Positions 26,059 through 35,783 are shown, numbered from the stretch's first letter. The stretch is DNA of 64,000 nt from Nocardia sp. NBC_01327 (GCF_035958815.1 NZ_CP108383.1:6448001-6512000), one strand, 5' to 3'. Numbers and translations: made by a program. The notes: generated by a model from the sequence alone, not told the origin.

Positions 26059-27228
26059 CTATGCGATTGTCGAAGGCTGCAGAACGAGGAGGGAGTCCGC
26101 GGCGCGCGCCGTTGCGCGCCTGCGGACGAGCGAGGTGACCGCGGCGACCACGATCAGAACCGCGGCCGCGGCCAGTACCGCATCGCGCATCGATGCGACG
26201 GTGGCGACAATGCCCAGACCGATGGTGCCGACCGCCGCGCACAGGTAGGCGACGGCCGCGAAGCGCGAGGAGATCCGGGCATGCTGATCGGGTGCCGTTG
26301 CGGCACTGACGATCCGGAGCCCGGTGCGATACGCGATGCCCTGACCACACCCCGCGATCACGCCGCCGCAGAGCAGCAGCGGCAGGCTCGGCACCCACGA
26401 CACCGCGGCCGCGATCGCCACACCCGCGATGATGATCAGCTGCGCCGTAACCGGCTCGGCGGGCAGGGTATTCGGCGTCAGGACACGCTGTGCGACCCAG
26501 GCGCTGACCAGATACAGGGTCACCGGCAGCGCCAGCAGGGTGAGGTTTTTGGTGCCCAGCAGCTCCGCACCGTAACTCGGCAGCAGCGCGACCACCAGAC
26601 CGGCGGACACCCACGCGGCGATTCCGGTGAGATACCCCGCCAGCGGAGCTTCGCTCTCGACATGGGGGGTCTGCGCCCTGCGCGGTGGAGCGGCCGGTCG
26701 TGTTGCGCGATCGGAAAGCACAAGCAGCGCAACAGCTCCGAGCAGCAGCGCGTGCACCAGGTACACGGTGACGCCCGGCGCGGGCAGATACTGCGCCAGG
26801 CCCGCCGCCGCGAAGGTACCCAGCGCGGAACCGAATACGGTCGCGCTCGCCATCGCCGTGCGACCCCGCTCGCCCCGGCGCTCCAGGATCAATCCGGCCA
26901 GCGATCCGGTCACCAGACCGACCGAGAGTCCGGCGCAGATCCGCGCCACGCAGGCGGGCCAGGCCGAATGCGCCACTGCCATAGCAAGATCCGCGGCCAT
27001 CCCGAAGACGCTGCCCACGCCGATCCGCCACCACCACCCGCTGCGCGAGGGTGGTGTCCCGAGTATCGACAGCGTCGGCGTGAGCGCGAACAGGTAGGCC
27101 GCGAAGATCACGGTGATGAGCAGCGGCGCCAGCGACCAGGCGTGCCGGTAGTACGGCATCATGCCCGTCGCCATATTGGGCTGCGCCATGATCAGCACCA
27201 GGAGCGCGCCCGGAACCGCTGCCCTCAT
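26059..27228 (-). CDS. MFS transporter (drug-efflux type)
   Basis: 389 residues, about 12 hydrophobic helices. Between helices 2 and 3 the usual GxxxDRxGRR motif A is degenerate (LGTPPSRSGWWWR), while the second repeat loop LERRGERGRTAMAS is clear. ATG at 27228 has GGGAGG five bases upstream. Divergent from a TetR gene over a pair of palindromes, the usual plan for an inducible export pump. The substrate is unknown. Confidence 0.85.
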   Translation of the reverse strand: MRAAVPGALLVLIMAQPNMATGMMPYYRHAWSLAPLLITVIFAAYLFALTPTLSILGTPPSRSGWWWRIGVGSVFGMAADLAMAVAHSAWPACVARICAGLSVGLVTGSLAGLILERRGERGRTAMASATVFGSALGTFAAAGLAQYLPAPGVTVYLVHALLLGAVALLVLSDRATRPAAPPRRAQTPHVESEAPLAGYLTGIAAWVSAGLVVALLPSYGAELLGTKNLTLLALPVTLYLVSAWVAQRVLTPNTLPAEPVTAQLIIIAGVAIAAAVSWVPSLPLLLCGGVIAGCGQGIAYRTGLRIVSAATAPDQHARISSRFAAVAYLCAAVGTIGLGIVATVASMRDAVLAAAAVLIVVAAVTSLVRRRATARAADSLLVLQPSTIA

Positions 27229-27242
27229 CAACCCTCCCAAGT

Positions 27243-27289
27243 GAGGAGATCTTCTCGGTTAGAGAATAGACAATTGAGAAGAACTTCTC
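27243..27289. promoter_or_regulatory. Paired TetR-type operators
   Basis: Two related palindromes, GAGGAGATCTTCTC (27243-27256) and GAGAAGAACTTCTC (27276-27289), share the consensus GAGRAGAWCTTCTC and are 33 bases (three helical turns) apart. They sit directly upstream of the MFS gene and near the divergent TetR start. Confidence 0.65.
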
Positions 27290-27397
27290 TACTCGAGGGC
27301 GGATGATGGTCTACGTCAGCACGCGGCGCGGCGCGCCCAGGACACCGATTTCGACCCACTCGCCCCGGCGCCGCAGGTGTTTGTGCAGGATGGAAGC

Positions 27398-27997
27398 GTG
27401 CCCGTGAATACCCGCAGCGATGCCCAGCGCAGCCGAGTGCTGCTGGTCGACGCGGTCCGCAATCTGCTGCAGGCCGGTCGGATCGGCTTTTCGATACCCG
27501 AACTCGCCGCCGAGGCGGGCGTCGGCGTGGCCACGGCATACCGGCACTTCCCGACCCCGCAGGATGCGATGCAGGCTTTCCATCGCCGCGCCATCGAACA
27601 ATTGCTGGAAGCCTTCGCCGAGGTCGATGCCGCGGCCGCGGCGGATCTCGATCCGGTCGAACGCTTCCACCGGTTCTGCCGCACCTGGGTCGAACAGGCC
27701 ATGCAGTGGGGCCCGGCGGTGCGCTATATCCGCAGCAGCAATGGCTTCATCGAACGGCTCGGGGATGGCGACGAGGCGATCACCGCCATGCACGACCGGC
27801 TCGCCGATGTGCTGAAAGCGCTGGCGCGCGAAGGGAAGACGACCGAATTCGACGTCACCTACGCGGTGCTGCTGTGGATCACGATCTTCGACGAACGCGT
27901 CGTCTACGACCTGGCGGAGCACCGGCACTGGCAGCGCGCCGAGATCACCGACCACCTCACCCGTGCCGTCGCGGGGGCGCTCGGCGTCAAGGTGTGA
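27398..27997 (+). CDS. TetR/AcrR-family transcriptional regulator
   Basis: 199 residues. The helix-turn-helix lies at residues about 12-55 (LLVDAVRNLLQAGRIGFSIPELAAEAGVGVATAYRHF). The C-terminal domain is helical and ligand-binding-like (FHRFCRTWVEQAMQWGPAVRYI). GTG at 27398 follows GGAAGC; GTG 27404 or 27377 are alternatives. Likely repressor of the divergent MFS pump through the paired GAGRAGAWCTTCTC sites. Confidence 0.85.
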   Translation: MPVNTRSDAQRSRVLLVDAVRNLLQAGRIGFSIPELAAEAGVGVATAYRHFPTPQDAMQAFHRRAIEQLLEAFAEVDAAAAADLDPVERFHRFCRTWVEQAMQWGPAVRYIRSSNGFIERLGDGDEAITAMHDRLADVLKALAREGKTTEFDVTYAVLLWITIFDERVVYDLAEHRHWQRAEITDHLTRAVAGALGVKV

Positions 27998-28006
27998 GCT
28001 CCGGGA

Positions 28007-29281
28007 TCACCGCGGCGGGCGGACCGTCGACAGGGTCGGCTTCTTATCGTCTTCCCAGGCAATGCGTTTCGGATCACCGTGGCATTCGACCAGTGCGGCG
28101 TGATCACGATCCATGTAGTCCCAGGCCCACGACATGAAGGCGTCGACCTTGCTGTGCGCACCGCTGAGCAGTGCGGCGTGCACGCCCAGCCAGGCCGCAC
28201 ACGCCACCGGGCCGTGGATGTGATGACGATGCTCGCCCACCTCGGCGATCGCGGCGCCGCGGCCGATCATGGCCATAATGCCTTTGTCCTTGTAGTGGAA
28301 CGGCTTCCGGTCCTTGTCCGTGATCTCCCGGATGATGTTCTCGGCCGCCCACACCCCGGACTGCTGTGCCACCGAACCGAGTTGCGGAAGCGTCTTGCCC
28401 TCTCCGTCATGAATATTCGCGACGTCTCCGATCGCGTAGACGCCCCAGTACCCGTCGACCGTGAGGTCCGCGGTCACATCGATGCGCCCGCCGTGCCCCG
28501 GTGCGACACCGCATTCGTGCGCGACCGGCGAGGCCGATTCCCCGCCGGCCCACACCGTGGTCTGCGTCGCCAGCACCGTCCCGTCACTGAGCTGAACGCT
28601 CCCGGCCTCGATCTTGCTCACGCCTACGCCGAGTTTCACCTTCACACCGTGTTCGGTGAGCTTCTCGAAGGCATATTTGTGTGACCGCTCACTGAACGGC
28701 GCCAGCAGCGCATCACCGTGATTGACCAGGTAGACATCGGCCGCGCCGCCCGCATGCTCCATCGTGCGCAGCGCGGCGAACAGTTCGGCGAAGGCTCCCG
28801 CGGTCTCCACACCCGTCGGCCCGCCACCGGTGACGACCACATCGAGCGGGCCCGAACGCGTTTCGAGCATGGACCGCACATGCAGGCGCAGCCGCTCGGC
28901 ATCGACGATCGAGTACAGGGGGAACGAATGTTCCGCCGCCCCCGGCGTTCCGAAGAAGTTCGCGCACGCGCCGGCGGCCAGCACCAGGTAGTGGCCGGTG
29001 ACGGTCTCGCCCTCGCCGGTCGTCAGCGACCGGGAGCGGAAATCGATATCCACGATCTCGGACTGGATCAATCGCACATTCGGCTGCTTGGCGAAGATCG
29101 CCGCCAAGGGCCGCGCGACATCCTCGGCGGGGAGCTGCGAGGTCGCCACCTGATACAGCAGCGGCTGAAACTGGTGGTAGTCATTGCGGTCGACCAGCAC
29201 GACGTCGACGCCGGCCGAGGCGAGCTTGTGCGCACACGCAACTCCCGCGAGACCGGCCCCGGCTATCACTACAGACGTCAT
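28007..29281 (-). CDS. Type II NADH dehydrogenase-like FAD oxidoreductase
   Basis: 424 residues. FAD motif GAGLAGVACAHKL at the N-terminus, then DRNDYHQFQPLLYQVATSQL (the NDH-2 signature), NADH motif VVTGGGPTGVETAGAFAELF near residue 165, and the flavin-ribityl motif YAIGDVANIHDGEGKTLPQLGSVAQQSG. It transfers electrons from NADH to a quinone at the membrane without pumping protons. The amphipathic C-terminus (HSKVDAFMSWAWDYMDRDH) would hold it to the membrane. Divergent from a secreted hydrolase gene. Confidence 0.9.
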   Translation of the reverse strand: MTSVVIAGAGLAGVACAHKLASAGVDVVLVDRNDYHQFQPLLYQVATSQLPAEDVARPLAAIFAKQPNVRLIQSEIVDIDFRSRSLTTGEGETVTGHYLVLAAGACANFFGTPGAAEHSFPLYSIVDAERLRLHVRSMLETRSGPLDVVVTGGGPTGVETAGAFAELFAALRTMEHAGGAADVYLVNHGDALLAPFSERSHKYAFEKLTEHGVKVKLGVGVSKIEAGSVQLSDGTVLATQTTVWAGGESASPVAHECGVAPGHGGRIDVTADLTVDGYWGVYAIGDVANIHDGEGKTLPQLGSVAQQSGVWAAENIIREITDKDRKPFHYKDKGIMAMIGRGAAIAEVGEHRHHIHGPVACAAWLGVHAALLSGAHSKVDAFMSWAWDYMDRDHAALVECHGDPKRIAWEDDKKPTLSTVRPPR

Positions 29282-29505
29282 CCCCCCACCTTGCCAGCCG
29301 AAGCTGTGTGTTTCCCGCCTTTGCCGAACGAATATGCGATGAAGACCTTGTTACCACCCGCGCAGAGCCCCACCGTCCGCCTGACCGGTGAAGTCCATCC
29401 AATGGCCGGTGCAGTCATTACGACCGGAACATGATCGCGGGAAGATTCGACGATCAATAACACTGTTCGGTACCGCTGCGGTACTTGAAGGTATTCGGGG
29501 TTGCC

Positions 29506-31374
29506 ATGCAACAACACCCACTGCTCGCCTCGGCCGCTCTCTGCGCCTGCGCGGCCATCCTCTTCACCGGATTGGCCCCGGCGGCCTCCGCCGACGACGG
29601 CATTCGCCACGAGACCGCCGCGGGCGACAGCGACGGGATCACCAAAAGCGTTGTGTCCTACGACTATCCGATGCTGCCGGGATCGCTGCCGCACAGCGCG
29701 AAGTGCGATCGGACGAAGTACATGCGCTGGCGGCTGGACGACGGGCCGGAGGATGCCGATGACGCCGATGCGATCATCGTGATCCAGCCCGGCACCGTGG
29801 AGGGCGGCGCCGCCTTCGATCCACTGGCCCGCAATACCCTGCGACAGCTGAAAGCGCAGGGCAAGCGCGCGGAAGTCTGGGGTCTGGACCGGCGTGAGAA
29901 CTGCGCCGAGGACACCACCGGACTGGACGCGGCGATCGCGGCGAAGGACTACCGGATCGCAATCGACTACTACTACAACGGAAAAGAGATCGACGGTCAG
30001 CGATTCCAGGGCTGGTCCTCGCAGCATGAACCGGCGCTGGCGGATATGGGCATGGGCCAGATCGTGCGCGATATGCAGTTCGTGCTCACCCATGAGATAC
30101 CGCTCGCCGCCGACCGCAAGAAGAAGGTCTTCGTCGGCGGGCACTCCCAGGGCGTATTCCTCGCCGGGCACTTCGCGGCCTGGGACTTCGGCGGTGATCC
30201 CGCGACTTCCGGTGGCGCGGTGAAGGATCAGGTCGCCGGCATGTTCGGGCTCGACGGAATCCTCGGCGCCGACTATCAATTCCTCGGCGACACCATCGTC
30301 AAGGACGCGTGGAACCTGATCGGCGGCCAGCCCTATCCACTGGTCGTCGAGGGACTGCGGAGCGGAATCATCCCGCGCGCCATCGACGGCGGCGCCCTCG
30401 GGCAGGCCGTCGGACTCGGCGAGGTCGGGTTCCCCGCCATAGCCGAGGTCGCCAAGATCGCCGGCATTGCCGCCCGGTTCGAACCGGATGCGGAGAGCGA
30501 GCTACTCACTCGAATTCCGCAGGGGCTGCAGAACTTTCCGACCGGGCTGGTCGACGAACTGGCCGGGCGCGCGTTCATCACCCAGGACTATCTGAAATTC
30601 CTTACCGGGCAAACGGATCCGACGAAGCTGCGGGCCACGAATATGGCGCTGCTCGGCACTCTGCTGGATGACAACTCCTCGCCGATCGTCGCCATTCAGG
30701 CCAGCTTCGGCGGGGTGGATCCGGGCGGGCCGGTGGGCGTGAAGAGCTTCCCGATCCCGGATGTGCTGCGCCGGATTCCCCTGCTCGGCACGCTCGTCGA
30801 CTTCGGCGGCGGTGCGAGTACGAAGATCGCGCCGCTCGCCGCCGATGGCCAGACCGTCTACCGGTGGCTCGACTACAACCAGGTACCGGAGGCGGGCTTG
30901 TACACCGTCGATGGAGTCCGCTATACCGATCCCACACTGGAGATCGCGTCGGCCACCAATTTCGCCGATTCCGTCGGTACCTCGGTGGACGGGGTCGGCT
31001 TCATCGATTCCTATGAAAACCTCCGTCATCTCATCGATCTCGGATTCCTCGCCGCGGGCTACCGCGGTGGTGAACTGGCAGGTTTCAAGAATCCGCATTG
31101 GCAGGACACCGTGCCCGTGCTGACCATTCTCGGCGGCAAATCGTTCGGGGCTTTCCGCGGCCTGCCGAGGTTCTTGGACAGCAAGGACACCGTGATCGCG
31201 CCGAGCGCGAGCCATCTGGACACCTTCTCCACGGCCGCGGTGCAGAACGGCGGCCGGCCCGACGTCCCCGCCACCAGCCTGGCCAATTTTGTCCTGCAGC
31301 ACAGTGGTGACGCGCCCGCGAAACCACCGACCACAATCCTGGACTCCCTCGAAACAGGCTCCGGCGGACGCTAG
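29506..31374 (+). CDS. Secreted alpha/beta-hydrolase-like protein
   Basis: 622 residues. Signal peptide at residues about 1-30 (ALCACAAILFTGLAPAASA). The nucleophile elbow VFVGGHSQGVFLAGHF lies near residue 220, a likely acid in the region FGLDGILGAD, and a candidate catalytic His in APSASHLDTFS near residue 575. Size and architecture match large exported esterase-like proteins of Nocardia and related genera; the substrate is unknown. ATG 29506 was chosen because it starts the signal peptide; a TTG seven codons earlier is in frame. Two cysteines early in the mature part may form a disulfide. Confidence 0.75.
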   Translation: MQQHPLLASAALCACAAILFTGLAPAASADDGIRHETAAGDSDGITKSVVSYDYPMLPGSLPHSAKCDRTKYMRWRLDDGPEDADDADAIIVIQPGTVEGGAAFDPLARNTLRQLKAQGKRAEVWGLDRRENCAEDTTGLDAAIAAKDYRIAIDYYYNGKEIDGQRFQGWSSQHEPALADMGMGQIVRDMQFVLTHEIPLAADRKKKVFVGGHSQGVFLAGHFAAWDFGGDPATSGGAVKDQVAGMFGLDGILGADYQFLGDTIVKDAWNLIGGQPYPLVVEGLRSGIIPRAIDGGALGQAVGLGEVGFPAIAEVAKIAGIAARFEPDAESELLTRIPQGLQNFPTGLVDELAGRAFITQDYLKFLTGQTDPTKLRATNMALLGTLLDDNSSPIVAIQASFGGVDPGGPVGVKSFPIPDVLRRIPLLGTLVDFGGGASTKIAPLAADGQTVYRWLDYNQVPEAGLYTVDGVRYTDPTLEIASATNFADSVGTSVDGVGFIDSYENLRHLIDLGFLAAGYRGGELAGFKNPHWQDTVPVLTILGGKSFGAFRGLPRFLDSKDTVIAPSASHLDTFSTAAVQNGGRPDVPATSLANFVLQHSGDAPAKPPTTILDSLETGSGGR

Positions 31375-31439
31375 AAACGCGAACACTCAGCTACCATCCC
31401 CTGCGGCCGAGCGCGCGGCCCGACACGGAGGAGGCCGAA

Positions 31440-32189
31440 ATGGATGCGGGCGGGGAGGTCATCGAGGCAATCCTCGATCGCGACGGAAACCCGCTCGGCT
31501 ATTTCGAACGGGATGAACGCGGGGGGCGGCCGTGGGCGGATGAATTGTGCTGTGCCGCAGAGGTTTCGCCCGGTGCCGCTGCGGCCGCGATCGTGCGGTC
31601 CCTGGCGGGCTGGGGAGCCACGGTCGCAGGCGGATTCGGGAGCGATCTCGTCGATGCCGGCGCCAGGCGGCTGCGGACATTCTTCACCTACACGCTGTCG
31701 CTGTCCCCGCCGATTCCGGAACCGAGGTTGCCCTCGGGTCTGCAAATCCTGCCCGCCGGGCAATTTCCCCCCGAGGCCCTGTACGAAGCGCTGCTGGCCG
31801 CCTATCCCCCGGGGCATCCCGATCACGACGACGATGCGCCCGCATCACTCGACGGGCTGTACGACGGGACGCTCATGGGTCCCCTGCACCCGTGCAGCGC
31901 CGTCGCCTGGGACGGTCGCCGCGTGGTCGCGGCGGTCCTCGTCCAGGATGCCGAGGGCAAGCCGCCATTGGCGGGCCCGTGGATATCCGAGGCATTCCGG
32001 CACCCCGGACCCGACTACGCCGGACTCGGGGCGCTGCTCCTGCACTGCGTGACGGCCCGTGCCAGCGACGCGGGCCTGACTGCACTGGGGTTGTCGGTCA
32101 CCGACGGCAATCCGGCGCAGGCGGTCTACGAGCGGCTCGGCTTCACCCGCACCGCCCGCTGGACAGACCTCGAATTTCCCAACGCCTGA
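31440..32189 (+). CDS. GNAT-family N-acetyltransferase
   Basis: 249 residues. The C-terminal half contains the GNAT fold: VAWDGRRVVAAVLVQD, the acetyl-CoA region GPDYAGLGALLLHCVTARA, and the ending LGLSVTDGNPAQAVYERLGFTRTARWTDL, which is diagnostic. The N-terminal 110 residues look like a second, degenerate GNAT half. GGAGGAGG lies six bases before the ATG. The acceptor is unknown. Confidence 0.8.
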   Translation: MDAGGEVIEAILDRDGNPLGYFERDERGGRPWADELCCAAEVSPGAAAAAIVRSLAGWGATVAGGFGSDLVDAGARRLRTFFTYTLSLSPPIPEPRLPSGLQILPAGQFPPEALYEALLAAYPPGHPDHDDDAPASLDGLYDGTLMGPLHPCSAVAWDGRRVVAAVLVQDAEGKPPLAGPWISEAFRHPGPDYAGLGALLLHCVTARASDAGLTALGLSVTDGNPAQAVYERLGFTRTARWTDLEFPNA

Positions 32190-32199
32190 ATCCTCGTGC

Positions 32200-33093
32200 C
32201 TACCCGGTGACGTTCGCACACAGAATGGGCGCGAACAGCAGCGTCGGGGTGCTTCCGTCGAGGATCTGGCTCATCGGACCCATATGCACGTTCACGTACC
32301 AGCCGGTCGCCGGAGGCGCGGTGGCGACATTGTCGACGGTTGCCGTCAGCGAACCGTCGCCGGCGCCGTCGGCCTGCAGATCGGGTAGCGGGTAGAGGAC
32401 TGCGCCCTGGGCCGCACAGCTTCCGGTGTGGATGTGCACGGCGTGGGCACTGCCGGCGGGCAGGCCGGTAGCGTTCACGACCACCTGCAGACTGTGCTGG
32501 GTGCCGTCGTAGGTGAGCTTGACCGTACCCGCGGGAGCCTGGCCGTTCTTCTGTGGCGCAGCGACTTTCAACGTCACCGGCCCCGCCTGGGGTGTGTCCG
32601 CGGGAATGTCCGCGCAGCCGATCGGTGTGAAGCTCACGTCGGTGGCTGCGCCGAGCTGGGCGCTGGGCGCCAGGTGAATGTTCAGATACGACCCGCCGGG
32701 GATTCCGCCGGGGGCCGGCCCGCTGACCACGCTCTGCCGGATCGCCCCGGAGGCGTCGGCGGTGATGTCCGGGAACGGCACCGACGGCGGCTGCGTCTGA
32801 TCGGCACAGGTACCGGGATGGATATGCATGGCATGGCTGCTGCTCGGTGTGAAGCCCTGCATATCGATCGCCGCGGTGACGAGCGTCGTGGCCGGATCCC
32901 AGCTCAGCACCGCCGTCCCGGTGGGCATGCTCTCGAGCTGCAGCCCGCCCTGCGCGGTGGCCGGAGAACCAGTGGATACGGAGGTCACCGGAGGACTGGT
33001 CGACGGTGACGTGGACGAAGTCGAAGAGGTCGAACAGGCGGCCGCCGCGAGCACACCCACCGCCGCACTGCACAGAATCGCGCCACGAAGCAT
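32200..33093 (-). CDS. Putative lipoprotein with two tandem CHRD/superoxide dismutase-like domains
   Basis: About 297 residues. N-terminal hydrophobic segment ending LAAAAC with Ser/Thr repeats after it, a probable although non-ideal lipobox (Ala at -3). The mature part has two similar units: HAMHIHPGTC ... GSYLNIHLAP near residues 90-160, and HAVHIHTGSC ... GWYVNVHMGP near 225-275. HxHIHxGxC with a later NxHxxP is the pattern of CHRD and Cu/Zn-SOD-like beta folds. An exported metal-binding or structural role is inferred. ATG 33093 has AAGGG nine bases upstream; ATG 33102 is an alternative. Confidence 0.65.
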   Translation of the reverse strand: MLRGAILCSAAVGVLAAAACSTSSTSSTSPSTSPPVTSVSTGSPATAQGGLQLESMPTGTAVLSWDPATTLVTAAIDMQGFTPSSSHAMHIHPGTCADQTQPPSVPFPDITADASGAIRQSVVSGPAPGGIPGGSYLNIHLAPSAQLGAATDVSFTPIGCADIPADTPQAGPVTLKVAAPQKNGQAPAGTVKLTYDGTQHSLQVVVNATGLPAGSAHAVHIHTGSCAAQGAVLYPLPDLQADGAGDGSLTATVDNVATAPPATGWYVNVHMGPMSQILDGSTPTLLFAPILCANVTG

Positions 33094-33304
33094 AGGAATC
33101 ATCCCTTGAATTGGGTGAAATCGGTGGCTGAGATTCTGACGCTAGGCTCGGTGCGAGTGACCTGTCAAGGCGCGTCGAAAGACGTTGGCGGAGTATGCGT
33201 TCACATGGAACTCACAGCTCCGGAGGTGCTTTTCCACGCGCCGCCTCGGTTAGAGTTCGCGCACGGCGACCCCTCGGTCGGCGTGCGCGAACAGGAGAAC
33301 CACT

Positions 33305-33586
33305 ATGCCACCGTCCCGGACCGGGAGATTGCTCGCCGAAGGTATTGCAGTAGCGAGCCTCTGCTTCGCGGGCGGGGGTGTGATCGCCGCGGGTGATTCG
33401 GCGGCGGAACCCGTGACGCTGGTGGCCGGTACGGATGCCGGATCGTCGCTGTCACCGACCGGTTTCGCCGCGGGATCCGCGGAGGGCGGCAAGCACTTCT
33501 GCGATGCGGGCGGCATCGCGGTCAGCCTCAGCGGCAATTCCAGCGTGACGTGCAAGGGGATCACCAGCGGCAGCGGCGGGGCCTGA
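33305..33586 (+). CDS. Small secreted protein
   Basis: 93 residues with AGGAG seven bases before the ATG. A signal peptide (basic start RTGRLLAEG, core IAVASLCFAGGGVIAA, likely cleavage near DSAAEP) leads to a mature Gly/Ser-rich segment with two cysteines (HFCDAGG and VTCKG) that could form one disulfide. No family recognised. It ends one base from the convergent lipoprotein gene. Confidence 0.6.
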   Translation: MPPSRTGRLLAEGIAVASLCFAGGGVIAAGDSAAEPVTLVAGTDAGSSLSPTGFAAGSAEGGKHFCDAGGIAVSLSGNSSVTCKGITSGSGGA

Positions 33587-33587
33587 T

Positions 33588-34745
33588 TCAGGAGGCCGCG
33601 CAGATCGCCGCATCGAATACGTGCTGCTGTGCGGCCGCCGTGGCCGGGTCGGAGGCGCGCAGGTTGGCCAGCACGGTCACCGCGCGGCCGTCCGCGGTCA
33701 CCCCGTCGTAAGTCCGGAAGCCGGGGATGGAACCGCCGTGGCCCCACACCTGCGCACCGCACGGCACCGACAGCCGCGCGAGGCCGAGACCGTAATCGAT
33801 GCCCTCGCGATTGGTGAGCGGCTGCGGATCGCTCCGCATTTCGGCCAGTTGCGCCGGCTGCAGCAGCTTTCCGGTCAGGAGTGCGGTGAAGAACCGGTTC
33901 ACCTCGCTGCCGGTGGAGACCATCGCTCCGGCCGAGCCCGCCCAGGAGGTCTCCAATCGGGTGAGGTCGGTGCGCTGACCGTCGATGATCTCGTAGCCCT
34001 GCGCATGCGGATCGCGCAGCTCGATCTCACCCGGTGCGGGAATGTAGGTGGCTTTCAGCCCGAGGGGTTCGATGATGCGCCGGGTGATCTCGTCCGCGAA
34101 GGGTTTTCCGGTGATCCGCTCGACCAGCATGCCGACGATCAGATAGTTGGTATTGCTGTACTCGGCCTTCTCCCCCGGCGGGAAGTGCGCGGGCATGGTG
34201 CTCAGTGCGCTGTGCACCAGCGCGGCGGAGTCGAAGCGCTGCTTCAGCATTGCCTCGTAATCCCCGTCCAGCTCCGGCAATTCGAGATAGTCGGGCAGTC
34301 CGCTGGTGTGCTGCATGAGATTTCGCACGGTGATCCGATTGCCGTCGATACCGCCGCCCTGCACCACACCGGGGAGATACCGCTCGATCGGGGCCTCCAG
34401 ATCCACGGTGCCCGCGGCCACCAGCTGCATCATCACCGTGGCTACGAAAGCCTTGGTATTACTGCCGATTCGGACCCGGGCAGCGTCGGGAAAGGGCGCG
34501 CCGGTCGCGATATTCCCCACCCCCGAGGCAGCGGTCCAGTCCTTCCCCTGCTCGGTGACCACCACCTGGATACCCGGCGTTCCGGCCGCGACCGCCGCAT
34601 CCAGTGCGCGCTGCACCTCGGCTCGCCCGGCATCGGACAGCGGCTGCCGCGGCGTCGAATCCGCCCGCGGCGTACATGCGGTCAGCGCGCACACCAGCGC
34701 CACTCCACCCGCCACGATCCGCCCGGCGCTCAGCATCGAAGTCAT
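33588..34745 (-). CDS. Serine beta-lactamase-fold lipoprotein (class C/D-Ala-D-Ala carboxypeptidase/EstB-like)
   Basis: 385 residues. Lipoprotein signal peptide (VALVCALTAC, lipobox LTAC). The active-site SxxK is in RIGSNTKAFVAT, YxN in EYSNTNYLIVG, and the third motif is HGG in VWGHGGSIPGF. All three motifs of the beta-lactamase/transpeptidase-like family are intact. ATG 34745 is preferred because it opens the signal peptide. Expected at the outer face of the cell membrane. HGG instead of KTG suggests a carboxypeptidase or esterase rather than a classical beta-lactamase. Confidence 0.85.
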   Translation of the reverse strand: MTSMLSAGRIVAGGVALVCALTACTPRADSTPRQPLSDAGRAEVQRALDAAVAAGTPGIQVVVTEQGKDWTAASGVGNIATGAPFPDAARVRIGSNTKAFVATVMMQLVAAGTVDLEAPIERYLPGVVQGGGIDGNRITVRNLMQHTSGLPDYLELPELDGDYEAMLKQRFDSAALVHSALSTMPAHFPPGEKAEYSNTNYLIVGMLVERITGKPFADEITRRIIEPLGLKATYIPAPGEIELRDPHAQGYEIIDGQRTDLTRLETSWAGSAGAMVSTGSEVNRFFTALLTGKLLQPAQLAEMRSDPQPLTNREGIDYGLGLARLSVPCGAQVWGHGGSIPGFRTYDGVTADGRAVTVLANLRASDPATAAAQQHVFDAAICAAS

Positions 34746-34844
34746 ACCCGCAGACTCACACGCCCGCACCGGTCCGCACATCGCTCGCAGGTCCCACGCC
34801 TACCCCGAGAATCCCCCGAGTCCGCCGTTCGCTAGACATGGACC

Positions 34845-35783
34845 ATGGACCTGCGCCAGCTGCACTACTTCATCGCCGTCGTCGAGACCGGCACCTTCAC
34901 CGGTGCGGCAGCGCGCGTGCATGTGGCCCAGTCCGGTGTCAGCGCCCAGATCAAGGCGCTGGAACATGAACTGGGCCAACCGCTTTTCGAGCGTCGCCCG
35001 CGCACGGTGGTCCTCACCGCCGCGGGCGATGCGCTGCTGCCGCACGCACGGGCCGCGCTGGCGGCACTCGACGCCGGTCGCGGCGCGATCGACGCGCTGA
35101 CCGGACTGCTGCGCGGCCATGTGGCGGTCGGCAGTATCAGCTCGATCTCCCCGCGCAGTATCGATCTGCCCGAAACCCTCGCGTCCTTCCATCGCGCGCA
35201 TCCCGGCGTCGATATCTCCTTGATCGAAGACAGTGCGGCGGGACTGGTCCGGCGCCTGCGCGAGGGTGTCCTCGATGTCGCGTTCACCAGCCTCATCGAC
35301 GAAACCGTGACGGGACTGCACACCCGGGAATTGCATCGGGAGCGTGTGGTGGCGGTACTGCTGCCGTCCGATCCGCTGGCGCTCGAGGCGGCACTTCCCC
35401 TGTCCGTGCTGAGTGACCGGCCGCTGATCGCCCTCCCCGAGGGTTCGGGGCTGCGCTGGCAGCTGGATCGGGCGCTGGCCAAGGCCGGTGTTCGCGCGCG
35501 CATCGCGTTCGAGGCGGGCAGCCCCGATATTCTCGTCATGATGGTGGAGAAGGGTCTCGGCATGGCCCTGGTTCCGGAATCGGCTCTCGCACACAATGAT
35601 CGAGTGGTGAGCGTACCGGTGCCCGAACTCCCGGCGGGGCGGCTCGGCATCATCTGGCTCGAGGCCGTCGCCGCCCGGCCCGCCGCCCGGGCGTTCATCG
35701 AGCACACCGCCGCGCTGGCATCGAAGCGCCCGGCCGCTCAGCGCCCGGGCAGTGCGGCAACGCCGTCCGCGGCGCGTTCCTGA
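34845..35783 (+). CDS. LysR-family transcriptional regulator
   Basis: 312 residues. Helix-turn-helix at residues 1-60 (MDLRQLHYFIAVVETGTFTG, AAARVHVAQSGVSAQIKALE), then the periplasmic-binding-protein-like effector domain. TAGACA ends six bases before the ATG, so the mRNA may be leaderless. The last 46 bases overlap the convergent ubiX-like gene. It is the only regulator near the UbiX/UbiD/PadC genes and may respond to an aromatic acid, although LysR regulators usually act on a divergent neighbour, here the beta-lactamase-fold lipoprotein. Confidence 0.87.
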   Translation: MDLRQLHYFIAVVETGTFTGAAARVHVAQSGVSAQIKALEHELGQPLFERRPRTVVLTAAGDALLPHARAALAALDAGRGAIDALTGLLRGHVAVGSISSISPRSIDLPETLASFHRAHPGVDISLIEDSAAGLVRRLREGVLDVAFTSLIDETVTGLHTRELHRERVVAVLLPSDPLALEAALPLSVLSDRPLIALPEGSGLRWQLDRALAKAGVRARIAFEAGSPDILVMMVEKGLGMALVPESALAHNDRVVSVPVPELPAGRLGIIWLEAVAARPAARAFIEHTAALASKRPAAQRPGSAATPSAARS

